The notes under the pieces were generated by a model that was given only the letters and a program-made list of their open reading frames with translations, was not told where the DNA came from and made no database searches. A stretch of DNA of 64,000 bases from Streptomyces sp. CB01635 (GTDB taxonomy: Bacteria; Actinomycetota; Actinomycetes; Streptomycetales; Streptomycetaceae): NCBI RefSeq assembly GCF_002803065.1, contig NZ_NNBL01000003.1, positions 1,137,461 to 1,201,460 on the forward strand, in the 5' to 3' direction. Numbering within the stretch: position 1 is the first letter of the stretch; each line of letters opens with the position of its first letter. A program made the position numbers and the translations under genes. This document shows positions 34,934 through 43,877 of this stretch, piece by piece.

Positions 34934-35799
34934 CGGTGGTCACGCTCCTCCTTGCCGAGGCGGTCGCCGAGCACGATCACCGCGGCGACCACGAGCACGA
35001 TCAACAGGCCCGCACCCAGTGCCTCCAGCGGCTGTCCGCGCGTTGCGCCGTCCAGTCCGCTCTTGACCATCAGCCCCCAGTCAGCGGTGGGCGGCTGCAC
35101 GCCGAGCCCCAGGAAGGAGATCGCCGCGAGGTCGATGACCGCGAAGCCCAGGGCGGACACCGACTGGGCGACGATGATCGGGCGCAGATTGGGCAGCAGG
35201 TGCCGTACGCAGATGGCGAACGCGGACCTGCCCTGAACCCAGGCCGCCGCTACATAGGGCATGTTGCGTTCCCGCAGCGCCGCACTGCGCACCACCCGTG
35301 CCACGTACGGGGTGTAGGCGACGGCAAGGCCCAGGACGACGCCGGTGACGCCGGGGCCGAGTACGGCCACGGTGATCAGGGCGAAGACGATGCCCGGGAC
35401 CGCGAACAGCACGTCCAGCAGGCGCGAGACGACCGCGTCCACCTTGCCGCCCGCCCATGCGGCGGTGATCGCCAGCGCGGTGCCGACGACGGTGGACAGG
35501 CAGATGATGAGGACGGGACCGCTCAATGTCGTACGGGCGCCCCACATCAGCCGTGACAGCACGTCCCGGCCGAGGGCGTCGCCGCCCAGGGGGTGCGCGG
35601 CCGAGGACCCGGCCAGCGAGTTGAACAGGTCCGGCTGGTCGGGGTCGTAGGGAGCAAGGACGGGCGCGAGCAGCGTGACCGTCAGCACCACGGCGAGCAG
35701 CGCCGCCGCGGTGACGCCGGACACGCCGAGCGCACGCACCGCACGGGACGGGCTGAACCTGCCGAGTGTCCCGCGGACGCGGGTGGCCACGGCGGTCAT
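34930..35799 (-). CDS. ABC transporter permease (DppC type)
   Basis: A 289-residue membrane protein. The start MTAVATRVRGTL is taken because its ATG overlaps the upstream stop (ATGA). The DppC N-terminal motif PDQPDLFNSLAGSSAAHPLGGDALGRDVLSRLMWGARTTL is followed by five or six helices, and the EAA loop reads AAWVQGRSAFAICVRHLLPNL. It forms the channel together with the adjacent permease. Confidence 0.92.
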   Translation of the reverse strand: MTAVATRVRGTLGRFSPSRAVRALGVSGVTAAALLAVVLTVTLLAPVLAPYDPDQPDLFNSLAGSSAAHPLGGDALGRDVLSRLMWGARTTLSGPVLIICLSTVVGTALAITAAWAGGKVDAVVSRLLDVLFAVPGIVFALITVAVLGPGVTGVVLGLAVAYTPYVARVVRSAALRERNMPYVAAAWVQGRSAFAICVRHLLPNLRPIIVAQSVSALGFAVIDLAAISFLGLGVQPPTADWGLMVKSGLDGATRGQPLEALGAGLLIVLVVAAVIVLGDRLGKEERDHR

Positions 35800-36728
35800 C
35801 GGGACATCCGCGGGTCGAGGGCTTTGTAGCACAGGTCCACCACGAGGTTGATGAGGACGAAGGCGGCGACGAGAACGAGAACGACGGCCTGCACGACCGC
35901 GAAGTCGCGCTGCAGGATCGCTCGTACGAAGAGGGAGCCGAGGCCGTCGAGGGCGAACACGTTCTCCACCACGACCGAGCCGGCGATGAGACTGGCCACG
36001 GTCAGGCCGGTGACGGTGATCACCGGGATCGACGCGTTGCGCAGTACATGCCGGCGGATTACCAGTGCCTCGGCGATTCCCCGGCTGCGGGCGGTCTCCA
36101 CATGCTCGCGCCCCAGTTCCTCGCGGACCGAGGCGCGGGTGATGCGGGCGAGGAAGGCGGCGCTGCCGAGGCTGAGGGTGATCGCAGGGAGCGTCAGGTG
36201 ATACAGCCGGCCGAACAGGCCTTCCCCTGGCCCGAACACCGGGAACCAGCCCAGGCCCAGGGCGAACACGATCACGAGGAGCACACCGATCACGAATGTC
36301 GGCGTGGCGAGGAACGCCGAGGAGACTGCGCTGATGACGGCGTCCACGCGCCCCCGGCGCAGTCCGGCCAGCACGCCGCCCGCCACACCGACCACGACGA
36401 TCAGGACGGTGGAGTAGCCGACCAGGAACGCGGTGGTCGCCGCGCGGGCGCCCATCAGGCCCGAGACATGCTGGCGGTACACCAGGGAGCTGCCGAAGTC
36501 GCCGCGCACGGCGTCACCGAGCCACGCCGCGTAGCGGACCAGGAAGGGGTCGTCGAGCCGGTACTGGGCCCGGATGGCGGCGATCTGTTCGGGCGTGCCG
36601 CTCCGGTTGCCGAGCAGGAACGCCATCGGCCCGCCCGGTACGAGGTAGAGCAGTCCGTAGACGAGGAACGAGGCGACGACCAGGACGACCGCCAGTGCGA
36701 TCAACTTACGTGCCAGATAGGTGATCAT
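35796..36728 (-). CDS. ABC transporter permease (DppB type)
   Basis: A 310-residue membrane protein starting MITYLARKLIALAVVLVVASFLVYGLLYLVPGGPMAFLLG, the DppB opening. Six helices, with EAA loop ETARSRGIAEALVIRRHVLRNASIPV. It uses ATGA overlaps with both neighbours, so all subunits are translated in fixed ratio. Confidence 0.92.
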   Translation of the reverse strand: MITYLARKLIALAVVLVVASFLVYGLLYLVPGGPMAFLLGNRSGTPEQIAAIRAQYRLDDPFLVRYAAWLGDAVRGDFGSSLVYRQHVSGLMGARAATTAFLVGYSTVLIVVVGVAGGVLAGLRRGRVDAVISAVSSAFLATPTFVIGVLLVIVFALGLGWFPVFGPGEGLFGRLYHLTLPAITLSLGSAAFLARITRASVREELGREHVETARSRGIAEALVIRRHVLRNASIPVITVTGLTVASLIAGSVVVENVFALDGLGSLFVRAILQRDFAVVQAVVLVLVAAFVLINLVVDLCYKALDPRMSR

Positions 36729-38341
36729 CTGGCCCCCAGCCCTGCGGCCCACGGGTAGTACAGGTAGGGGAAGGACGGCACGGCGCCCGTCACCCGCTTG
36801 TTCATGTAGAGGATCACGGGCAGGTTGTTGAGCGGCATCCACACGACGTCGCGGGTCACCTTCTCCTGGATCCCGGTGACGAGCGACGCCCGTGCTGCCG
36901 GGTCCCCCTCGGCCCGCGCCTTGGCGATGGCGCCGTCAACTGCCTTGTAGTCGCTGAAGTTCGTCCGCCCGCCTTTGCGGAACACGGTGTAGATGTCCAG
37001 CGGATCCGGCACATTGCCGTACCAGGTGCTGAGGAAGGCGTCGATGCCCTTGCGCGCCTTGGGGTCGCTGTAGAGGTTGCCGTACTGCTCGACCGGGACG
37101 ACCCGGATCTCGATGTCGAGGCCGAGCGCTTCGCCGGTGGCCTTCAGCAGGTTGGCGGTCTGCTCGTGCACAGCTGAACTGCCCTGGACGCCGATCACGA
37201 TGGGCTTCGTCGGCGATCCCGCCTGGACGAGAAGCTCCTTGGCCTTCGCGAGATCGGTGGTCTCCGGTGGGAGGGCTTCGTACGCCTTCTGATACGTCTT
37301 GCGCTCGTAGCCCCAGTAGTCGCTGCCCGTCAGCGCGCGTTGCGGGGAAGCCGTTCCCTGGAAGACGACCTTGGATATCGCCGCGCGGTCCAGCGCGAGC
37401 GACAGGGCCTGGCGCACCCTCGGGTCGGCGTAGGGGCCGGACTTCGCCGAGCTGAGCAGCGCCCAGAACGTGAGGGAGCGGCCGAGGGTCACCGAGCCGG
37501 TGGTCGATTTCTGGAGCTGGCTGAGACCCGCGGGCGGCAGATAGAAGTACTGGCCGTCGACCTCGCCGGAGCGCAGGGCGTTGACGGCGGTCGTCTCGTC
37601 GGCGATGAACCGCAGGACCAGGGACTCGGACTTGGCCTTGAGGGGCTTGTTCCAGTAGTGGTCGTAGCGCCTGAGCGTCATCGAGTCGCCCGACTTCCAG
37701 TCATGGAACCGGAACGGTCCGGTGCACATCACGCCGCTCGACGGCGAGCCGAGCGACTTGCCGGCCTTGTCGAGGAACTTCTTCTGTACGACGGCGCCGG
37801 CGCCGGTGGCCATCGCCTGGTTGAACAGGGCGTCGGGCTGCTTGAGGGTGACCGTGACCTGCATGGAGTCCGTGGCCCGGACCGACTTGACGGTGTTGAA
37901 GTAGTCGCCCCACCAGGTGCCGAGCTTCGGGTCGAGGTGCCGTCGCAGGCTCGCCGCGACGTCGTCGGCGGTCAGCGGATCGCCGTTCCAGAACGTCACG
38001 CCCTTGCGGATCGTGTACACCCAGGTGGTGGGCGTCGGGTTGGCCGCCTTGACGGCGAGGCCCGGCTTGATCTTGAAGTCAGGGGTCAGCCGCAGCAGGC
38101 TCTCGCACATGTTGGCGAGGGCCGTGTTCTCCGCGTAGTTGAAGGAACGGATCGGGTCCAGGGTCTGCGGCTCGTACGGGAGGTTCCACGTCACCTTGCC
38201 CAGGCCCTTGGTGGCGGCGGGGGTGGTGGTCTTCAGGTCGAGCTTCGCCGGGGCGGCGCCCTGCCGCGGTTGTTGAGCTCCGGAGGTGCAGGCGGCGAGC
38301 GTCAGGACGAGCCCGATCACGGGGAGAGCGCGGCGCATCAT
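36725..38341 (-). CDS. ABC substrate-binding lipoprotein (SBP_bac_5 family)
   Basis: A 538-residue lipoprotein with signal and lipobox LAAC (Cys18). The mature part is a cluster-C binding protein: LPYEPQTLDPIRSFNYAENTALANMCESLLRLTPDFKIKPGLA, then WVYTIRKGVTFWNGDPLTADDVAASLRRH, the conserved entry of peptide/nickel-type binders. It captures the solute outside the membrane and delivers it to the permease pair. Because the operon begins with an amidohydrolase, the ligand may be a deaminated or ring-opened heterocycle precursor rather than a peptide; that is inference. Confidence 0.92.
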   Translation of the reverse strand: MMRRALPVIGLVLTLAACTSGAQQPRQGAAPAKLDLKTTTPAATKGLGKVTWNLPYEPQTLDPIRSFNYAENTALANMCESLLRLTPDFKIKPGLAVKAANPTPTTWVYTIRKGVTFWNGDPLTADDVAASLRRHLDPKLGTWWGDYFNTVKSVRATDSMQVTVTLKQPDALFNQAMATGAGAVVQKKFLDKAGKSLGSPSSGVMCTGPFRFHDWKSGDSMTLRRYDHYWNKPLKAKSESLVLRFIADETTAVNALRSGEVDGQYFYLPPAGLSQLQKSTTGSVTLGRSLTFWALLSSAKSGPYADPRVRQALSLALDRAAISKVVFQGTASPQRALTGSDYWGYERKTYQKAYEALPPETTDLAKAKELLVQAGSPTKPIVIGVQGSSAVHEQTANLLKATGEALGLDIEIRVVPVEQYGNLYSDPKARKGIDAFLSTWYGNVPDPLDIYTVFRKGGRTNFSDYKAVDGAIAKARAEGDPAARASLVTGIQEKVTRDVVWMPLNNLPVILYMNKRVTGAVPSFPYLYYPWAAGLGAR

Positions 38342-39564
38342 CGGGAGGCCCCTTCGACGAGACGGTCTCGCTGTTGCCGGCCGTCGACCAGCTGTCCCTT
38401 GCGCGCGATCACGCGTCCGCCCCGCACGACCAGGCTCGGCACGGGCCGGTCCACGACGACCTGCGCCACCGAGTCGCCCGGAAGCAGCACGAAGTCGGCG
38501 GGGTCACCGACGCGCAGCTCCGTCCGCTCAAGGCCCAGGAGCGCGGCGCCCCCGTGTGCCACGACCGCGTAGCACGCGGCGAGTTCGGCGTCCGTACGGG
38601 CATCGGTGCGGTACGCGAGAAGGTGGGCCCGAGCGATCATGTCGCCGTCGCCGAACGGGGTCCATGGGTCGCGTACGCCGTCGGAGCCCGCCGCGACCAG
38701 CACCCCATGCGCGCCCAGGGGACCGAAGGGGACGACAGGGTCGGCTCCCAGGGCACAGGTCGTGAGGGACACCCCAGCCCCGGCGAGGATCTCGCCCATC
38801 CGCGCGAGTTCGTCGCCTTCGAGATCGGCGAGGCAGAAGGCGTGGCTGACGGTGACGCGTCCCTGCATGCCGTGCGCCACCGTACGGCGGGCGATCTCGG
38901 TGACCTGCTCGATGCCGGCCGGACCACCGTCGTGCAGGTGGATGTCGAGCGGGACGGCCGCCCTCTCGGACAGGCCGAACAGGACATCGAGCTGGCCGTG
39001 CATGTCCCCGTCCACGCCCACCGGATCCAGGCCGCCGAGCACGTCGGCGCCCTCGGACAGGGCCTTCTCGAGAAGCTCGGCCGTCCCCGGCGCGGTGAGC
39101 AGACCGAGCTGGGGAAAGGCCACCACCTGTACGTCGAGCAGGTCGGCGCGCGAGGCGGCGGCGGCACGGACGCCGTGCACATTGGAGAGCCCGTGGACGG
39201 GCGCGACGTCGACATGCGCACGCATCGCGCGGGTGCCGCGGGTGAGGGCACGGTCCATGAGCGCACCGGCGCGCTCCTCGACCGGCGCCGCCATGCCGGC
39301 CCGCGCGGCCACATCGCCGTCGATCAGATCCCGCAGGGTCGACGCGGGTGTACGGCTGAGCCAGCTCTGACCCCACGTGGTCTTGTCGGGGTGGATGTGG
39401 GCGTCGACCGGCGAGGGCAGGGCCAAGGCGCCGCCGCCGTCCACGACTTCGTACTCTTCAGGCAGAGCGGGAGGGGCGATGGCGGCGATACGCCCGTCGG
39501 CGACCAGAACGTCGCGGGGCTGCCCGCCGTCCAGACGTATTGCTGTGAACAAGATGTGCGTCAT
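38338..39564 (-). CDS. Cytosine-deaminase-like amidohydrolase
   Basis: A 408-residue metal-dependent hydrolase starting MTHILFTAIRLDGGQPRD. It has PVDAHIHPDKTTWGQSW (HxH metal pair), MRAHVDVAP, LDIHLHDGGPAGIEQV, VSHAFCLADLE (His), and AAGSDGVRDPWTPFGDGDM with the catalytic Asp. The layout follows CodA-type cytosine deaminases. Where CodA has an HCDE motif this protein has HLHDGG, so the substrate is likely another cyclic amidine or N-heterocycle. First gene of the operon and divergent from a FadR-type regulator. Confidence 0.87.
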   Translation of the reverse strand: MTHILFTAIRLDGGQPRDVLVADGRIAAIAPPALPEEYEVVDGGGALALPSPVDAHIHPDKTTWGQSWLSRTPASTLRDLIDGDVAARAGMAAPVEERAGALMDRALTRGTRAMRAHVDVAPVHGLSNVHGVRAAAASRADLLDVQVVAFPQLGLLTAPGTAELLEKALSEGADVLGGLDPVGVDGDMHGQLDVLFGLSERAAVPLDIHLHDGGPAGIEQVTEIARRTVAHGMQGRVTVSHAFCLADLEGDELARMGEILAGAGVSLTTCALGADPVVPFGPLGAHGVLVAAGSDGVRDPWTPFGDGDMIARAHLLAYRTDARTDAELAACYAVVAHGGAALLGLERTELRVGDPADFVLLPGDSVAQVVVDRPVPSLVVRGGRVIARKGQLVDGRQQRDRLVEGASR

Positions 39565-39613
39565 GACGGCATAGCTCCTTCGTTGGAGAAGAACCGACCG
39601 CTAGAGTTACCAG

Positions 39614-39626
39614 GTCATCAGATGAC
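39614..39626. promoter_or_regulatory. Palindromic GntR/FadR-type operator
   Basis: GTCATC-A-GATGAC is a perfect 13-bp palindrome between the amidohydrolase operon and the FadR-type gene, 17 bp before that gene's ATG. The location fits autorepression and repression of the operon. Confidence 0.55.
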
Positions 39627-39642
39627 TAGAGAAGGGGTGGGG

Positions 39643-40335
39643 ATGAAAAACGTGGAACGGGCGCCGTCCCTCGTCGACACCGTGATCGCCGCGCTGCGAC
39701 AGGAGATCACTACGGGCACCTGGCAGCTCGGCGACAAGATCCCGTCCGAGAGCCGGCTCGCCGAGACGCTGGGCGTCAGCCGCCTGTCGGTGCGCGAGGC
39801 CGTGCGCGTCCTCGTGCACTCGGGCCTGTTGATGACCCGTCAGGGCAACGGGACCTTCGTGACCGCCACCGACGAGGCCCAGGTCGCGCTGCGCCGCCAG
39901 CTCGACCGCGCCGCCGCCCAGGACATCATCGACGTACGCCGCGGCCTCGACATCGTCGCCGCCCGGCTCGCCGCTACGAGGCGCACGGCGGACGATCTCC
40001 AGCAGATGCAGCAGGCCCTGGACGACCGGGCCGACGCGAGCCGGAACGCCGACGTAGACGCCTTCGCGGACGCCGACGTCGACTTCCACCTCCGCATCGC
40101 CGAGGCCTCCCACAACCCCGTACTGCAGAACCTCTACCGGGGGATGAGTGACGCCCTGCGCGACAGCGTCAAGGCCGACCAGTGCATGCAGCACACCCTC
40201 AGCGGCGATGACACGTCGCACGAGGACCTGCACCGGGCCGTCGAGGACGGCGACGCGGCCGGCGCGGCCGCCGTCGCGGTGGCCATCCTCGACCAGCAGG
40301 AGCACGGATCCGACGACCCGGCCGGCCGGCCGTGA
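39643..40335 (+). CDS. FadR/GntR family regulator (FCD type)
   Basis: A 230-residue regulator starting MKNVERAPSLVDTVIAALRQEI behind AGAAGGGGTGGGG. The winged HTH at residues 8-72 (GDKIPSESRLAETLGVSRLSVREAVRVLVHSGLLMTRQGNGTFV) is of the FadR subclass. The FCD ligand domain carries DVDFHLRIAEASHNPVL with the metal His. It probably senses a small carboxylate or breakdown product and controls the divergent amidohydrolase-ABC operon. Confidence 0.9.
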   Translation: MKNVERAPSLVDTVIAALRQEITTGTWQLGDKIPSESRLAETLGVSRLSVREAVRVLVHSGLLMTRQGNGTFVTATDEAQVALRRQLDRAAAQDIIDVRRGLDIVAARLAATRRTADDLQQMQQALDDRADASRNADVDAFADADVDFHLRIAEASHNPVLQNLYRGMSDALRDSVKADQCMQHTLSGDDTSHEDLHRAVEDGDAAGAAAVAVAILDQQEHGSDDPAGRP

Positions 40336-40407
40336 CCCGGGCCTCCGTCTTCTGCCGAAGGCGGGGTAAGGCCGAATGACCTGTGACGCGGTGCGAGAAT
40401 AGGGATC

Positions 40408-41061
40408 ATGGCAGGGGATGACACTTTTGAACCCGAGTCGGATCGGGTCACGCGCACGCTGCGCGATCAGATTCTCGACGGTGTGCGGGCGCCGGGCAGC
40501 AAGCTCGTGGAGCGGGAACTGGCGGCCGAGCTGGGGGTGAGCCGCCTGCCCGTCCGTGACGCCCTCAAGGACCTGGTGAACGAGGGTCTTGTCACCCCGC
40601 GCCCGCGGAGCTGGGCCGTGGTGCGTGAGTTCACCGCCTCCGATGTCGAGGATCTGGACGAGGTCAAGGCCGCCCTGGAGATGCTGGCGTTCCGTCTCGC
40701 CGCCCAGCGGCGCACCCGCGCGGGACTTGCGCGGTTGAGGGCCGACCTGGACGCCGAGCTGACGGCGGCGGCCAAGGGGGACGCCGTACCGGCGCGGCGG
40801 GCCGCGGCCGACTTCCACGAGACGGTGACCGCGCTGGCCGACAACGAGCTGCTGAACGAGCTCGGCCGCACCCTGAGCAGCCGCATGCGCTGGCTGCTCG
40901 GCCAGCACGACGACATCGCCGGCGTCGCCAAGGAGCACGAGGAGCTGTACGAGGCGATCGAGGCCCGGGACGTGCCGCGCGTCGAGGAACTGGCCCTCAA
41001 GCACCTGGCGACCGGACGCAGCGAAGCCGCCGCACACCGCAGGCGCACCCCGGAGCAGTAG
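40408..41061 (+). CDS. GntR family regulator (FCD type)
   Basis: A 217-residue GntR protein starting MAGDDTFEPESDRVTRTLRDQI. HTH SKLVERELAAELGVSRLPVRDALKDLVNEGLVTPRPRSWAVV (residues 30-75), then an FCD domain with DFHETVTALADNELL. It lies next to the ureide/oxamate-type operon, which it is placed to control. NanR-like FCD regulators recognise GGTATA boxes, and TGGTATACCA occurs in the control region at 46420, so this gene is the best candidate for that site. Confidence 0.9.
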   Translation: MAGDDTFEPESDRVTRTLRDQILDGVRAPGSKLVERELAAELGVSRLPVRDALKDLVNEGLVTPRPRSWAVVREFTASDVEDLDEVKAALEMLAFRLAAQRRTRAGLARLRADLDAELTAAAKGDAVPARRAAADFHETVTALADNELLNELGRTLSSRMRWLLGQHDDIAGVAKEHEELYEAIEARDVPRVEELALKHLATGRSEAAAHRRRTPEQ

Positions 41062-41096
41062 ACACACACCCGAGAGACACACACCTGCGTCCGCCA

Positions 41097-42413
41097 TCAC
41101 GCACCCCGGCTTCGTACGGGCATCCTCTCCAGTGCGACATAGGCGATCAGGGCGACGAGCAGGCCGGTGACCGCGTCGGAGAACTGCGGCGCGTACCAGT
41201 GCACGAGCCCTCCGGCCGCTGCTCCGGCGGCCCACGCGGCGAACGCGGTGGGACGTACCGCTGTCGCGGCGCGTTCATCGAGCCGGCGGCGCAGGAGCAC
41301 CTGGTCGGCGATCAGCACACCGCCGAGCGGTGGGACGAACACGCTGAGGACGACCAGCCAGTCGAGGAAGTGGTCCCAGACACCGGCGAGGGCGGCGACC
41401 GTGCCGACGGCCCCCAGGACGAGCGTCATCACGCGCATCCTCGTACGCGTCAGATGCGACCAGCTGAGGGCGCCGTTGTAGAGGCAGTGGCTGCAGACGG
41501 AGCCGAGGTTGACGAAGACGAACACCGCGGCCAGTACGTCGAGGGCGATCCCGTGGCCGCCGGTGAGGATCGGGAGGAAGTTGCCGCCGACCGTGCCGGC
41601 CGAGGCGACGGCGCCGGCCGCGACGACGATGCCTCCGGTGACCTGGGCGACGAGACTTGCCACGGGGAACGCGGTGGCCGTCGCGATGACGGCCTGTCTG
41701 CCGTTCCTGGACCAGCGGGTGAAGTCGGCCGTCATCGTTCCGGAGTCCGCGAAGGTCGCCATGATGAGGGAGACGGCGGCGCCGAAGGTGAGGGCGCTGT
41801 TACCGCCGACGCCCTGGTAGTCGAGGACGGTCGTGAGGTCGTGGTCCCTGGAGACGATCACCAGGGCTATCAGGCCGACGAGGATGAACAGCGGGGCGGC
41901 TACCGCGCCCAGCCAGGACAGGGCGCGGATGCCGAGGAACGTGATCGCGACGAAGGCGACCCCGGCGACGGCGGCGACGAGTTGTTCGTGCCAGCCGAAC
42001 GCCTGGTGGAGGGTGGCACCCGTGGCGCCGGTGTTGAAGGCGAACCACCCGACGACGACCGTCGCGAGGAAACCGGACGCGACGACGTAGCCGACCCTCC
42101 CGAACGTCTTGGTCGCCTGGAGCGAGAAGCTCTCGCCCGTGCTGCCCGCCCGGTGGCTGAGCAGACCGACGTAGACCAGCATCACGAGGTTCGCGGCGAC
42201 GATGGCGGCCAGACCGCGCCAGAAGCCCATGAGTGCGACGACGATTCCGCCGGGGACGGCGTTGGTCAGGATCATCGGGAACCCGAACCACACGGCCGAC
42301 ACGGTGAGAAGGGACTTGCGGCTCTCCGTCGGAACGGGAGTGTGCTCGTATTCCGGGTCCAGCTCGAGGCCCGCGTGGGCCGTGTCCGCCGCGGCGGGAT
42401 CGCGTCTGTTCAT
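41097..42413 (-). CDS. NCS1 family purine/cytosine-type permease
   Basis: A 438-residue integral membrane protein starting MNRRDPAAADTAHAGLELDPEYEHTPVPTESRKSLLTVSAVWFGFPMILTNAVPGGIVVALMGF. The N-terminal segment and twelve hydrophobic helices fit CodB-type nucleobase:cation symporters; ATFADSGTMTADFTRWSRNGRQAV is the family's transmembrane 6-7 loop. It lies 30 bp downstream of ylbE and is the last gene of that operon, so it presumably brings in the compound that ylbEF-fdrA help break down. Confidence 0.92.
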   Translation of the reverse strand: MNRRDPAAADTAHAGLELDPEYEHTPVPTESRKSLLTVSAVWFGFPMILTNAVPGGIVVALMGFWRGLAAIVAANLVMLVYVGLLSHRAGSTGESFSLQATKTFGRVGYVVASGFLATVVVGWFAFNTGATGATLHQAFGWHEQLVAAVAGVAFVAITFLGIRALSWLGAVAAPLFILVGLIALVIVSRDHDLTTVLDYQGVGGNSALTFGAAVSLIMATFADSGTMTADFTRWSRNGRQAVIATATAFPVASLVAQVTGGIVVAAGAVASAGTVGGNFLPILTGGHGIALDVLAAVFVFVNLGSVCSHCLYNGALSWSHLTRTRMRVMTLVLGAVGTVAALAGVWDHFLDWLVVLSVFVPPLGGVLIADQVLLRRRLDERAATAVRPTAFAAWAAGAAAGGLVHWYAPQFSDAVTGLLVALIAYVALERMPVRSRGA

Positions 42414-42443
42414 CCTGGCCTCCGTGGGTGGGCCGGCGCGCCG

Positions 42444-43877
42444 TCAGGCGACCGTGCTGGAAAGGGCTAGGGCTGTGGCGGCCTGCTCGAAGACAGCGGC
42501 GGGCGGGTGTGTGATGCCGGCGCCGATCATCCCGATGCCCGCTTCCTTGTGGGCGATCGCCGTGTTGATGACCGGCAGGATCCCCGTGGCCAGGACCTTG
42601 CGGACGTCGATGCCGGTGGGGATGCCCTGGAACCCCAGAGCGGGGATGGTGACGTTCGGGTTCTCGGTCGTCGTGATCTCGCCCATGTCCCGGGTGAAGG
42701 CGACGGCCTCCTGCACCGTTCCGCCGACGAGCGCGACGATGGCGGGTGCGGTCGCCATCGCGAAACCGCCGAAGCCGTACGTTTCGCTGATCGCGCTGTC
42801 ACCGATGTCCAGACCGGCGTCCTCGGGCTTGAACCCGGCGAACATCGGCCCGACGACGGGCTGGGCCGGGCCCGTGAGCCACTGGTTGCCGGGCAGGCCG
42901 CTGACGCGGAGGCCGAACTCGACGCCGTTGCGGGCCATCGTCGTCACGATCGTCGAACCCTCGATGCCGTGAGCGGCGTCCATGGCTGCCTTGGCCATGG
43001 CGAGCCACGTGGGTCCGGAGAAGTAGTCCGAGCTGGCGATGAAGTCGAAGACTTCCTTCTTCTGCTCGGTGGTGAAGCTCGTCTGCAGCAGGGCGGGAGT
43101 GAGTGCCTGCGCGAGGAGCAGGGTGCCCGCGATGTTGCGGTTGTGGCACTCGTCGCCCATGTGCAACGCCTGGGAGAGCAGGAGGCGCAGGTCGACGGGG
43201 CCGCCGATCTCCATGGCCTCCTTGAGCATGGGGCCGAGGACGTCCCGCATCCAGACGAGGCGCTCGACGACGCTCTCGTCGTTCGCCCCCATGCGGAGGA
43301 TCTTCGCCATCTGCTCGGAGAGGTTGGTGAAGGCGGTGTTGCCGTGGGTCTCGTTGCGGACGATGTGCATGTACATCGACGCGGACGTGACACCGGCCAT
43401 CGAACCGACGCAGTCGTGCTCGTGGCAGGGCGAGAAGGTGATCTCGCCGGAGGCCGCGAGCCGTTCGGCCGCATAGAGGTCGCGCGCCAGGCCCTCGAAC
43501 ACGAGGGCGCCGGTGACGGCCCCCTTCATGGCACCCGCCATCCGGTCCCAGGTGATCGGGGGTCCGGCGTGCAGGATCGTCGTCGGGGTCATCCCGGGCA
43601 CCACGTCGATGGCCCGGCCGAAGCCGACCAGCATCGGCCGTGCGCCGATGATGCGGTCGACGGCTTCGGCATTGGCCGCCTCGGTCCGCTCGGCGACGCG
43701 CGGGTCCTCCAGCGCGTCGAGAGCCGCGAGGACCTCGGGGCTGCCGCCACCCGGCGGAGTCCAGTCGAGGGTCGATACCTGCGCGCCCTGGGCGGTGATG
43801 TCCCGGTCGAACATGGCCAGTCCGACGTTGATGACGCTGAGGTCGCTGTTGAAGAGGCTGGTGGCCTGAGTACTCAT
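42444..43877 (-). CDS. ylbE: DUF1116 protein, oxamate carbamoyltransferase-like subunit
   Basis: A 477-residue cytoplasmic protein with the DUF1116 pattern: SLFNSDLSVINVGLAMFDRDITAQGAQVSTLDWTPP, NAEAVDRIIGARPMLVGFGRAIDVVPGM, and SPCHEHDCVGSMAGVTSASMYMHIVRNETHGNTAFTNLSEQMAKILRMGAND. YlbE belongs to the FdrA-linked group. As I recall, in E. coli the fdrA-ylbE-ylbF products form the oxamate carbamoyltransferase (renamed AllFGH) at the end of anaerobic allantoin use. Overlaps the fdrA stop by 4 nt. Confidence 0.9.
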   Translation of the reverse strand: MSTQATSLFNSDLSVINVGLAMFDRDITAQGAQVSTLDWTPPGGGSPEVLAALDALEDPRVAERTEAANAEAVDRIIGARPMLVGFGRAIDVVPGMTPTTILHAGPPITWDRMAGAMKGAVTGALVFEGLARDLYAAERLAASGEITFSPCHEHDCVGSMAGVTSASMYMHIVRNETHGNTAFTNLSEQMAKILRMGANDESVVERLVWMRDVLGPMLKEAMEIGGPVDLRLLLSQALHMGDECHNRNIAGTLLLAQALTPALLQTSFTTEQKKEVFDFIASSDYFSGPTWLAMAKAAMDAAHGIEGSTIVTTMARNGVEFGLRVSGLPGNQWLTGPAQPVVGPMFAGFKPEDAGLDIGDSAISETYGFGGFAMATAPAIVALVGGTVQEAVAFTRDMGEITTTENPNVTIPALGFQGIPTGIDVRKVLATGILPVINTAIAHKEAGIGMIGAGITHPPAAVFEQAATALALSSTVA

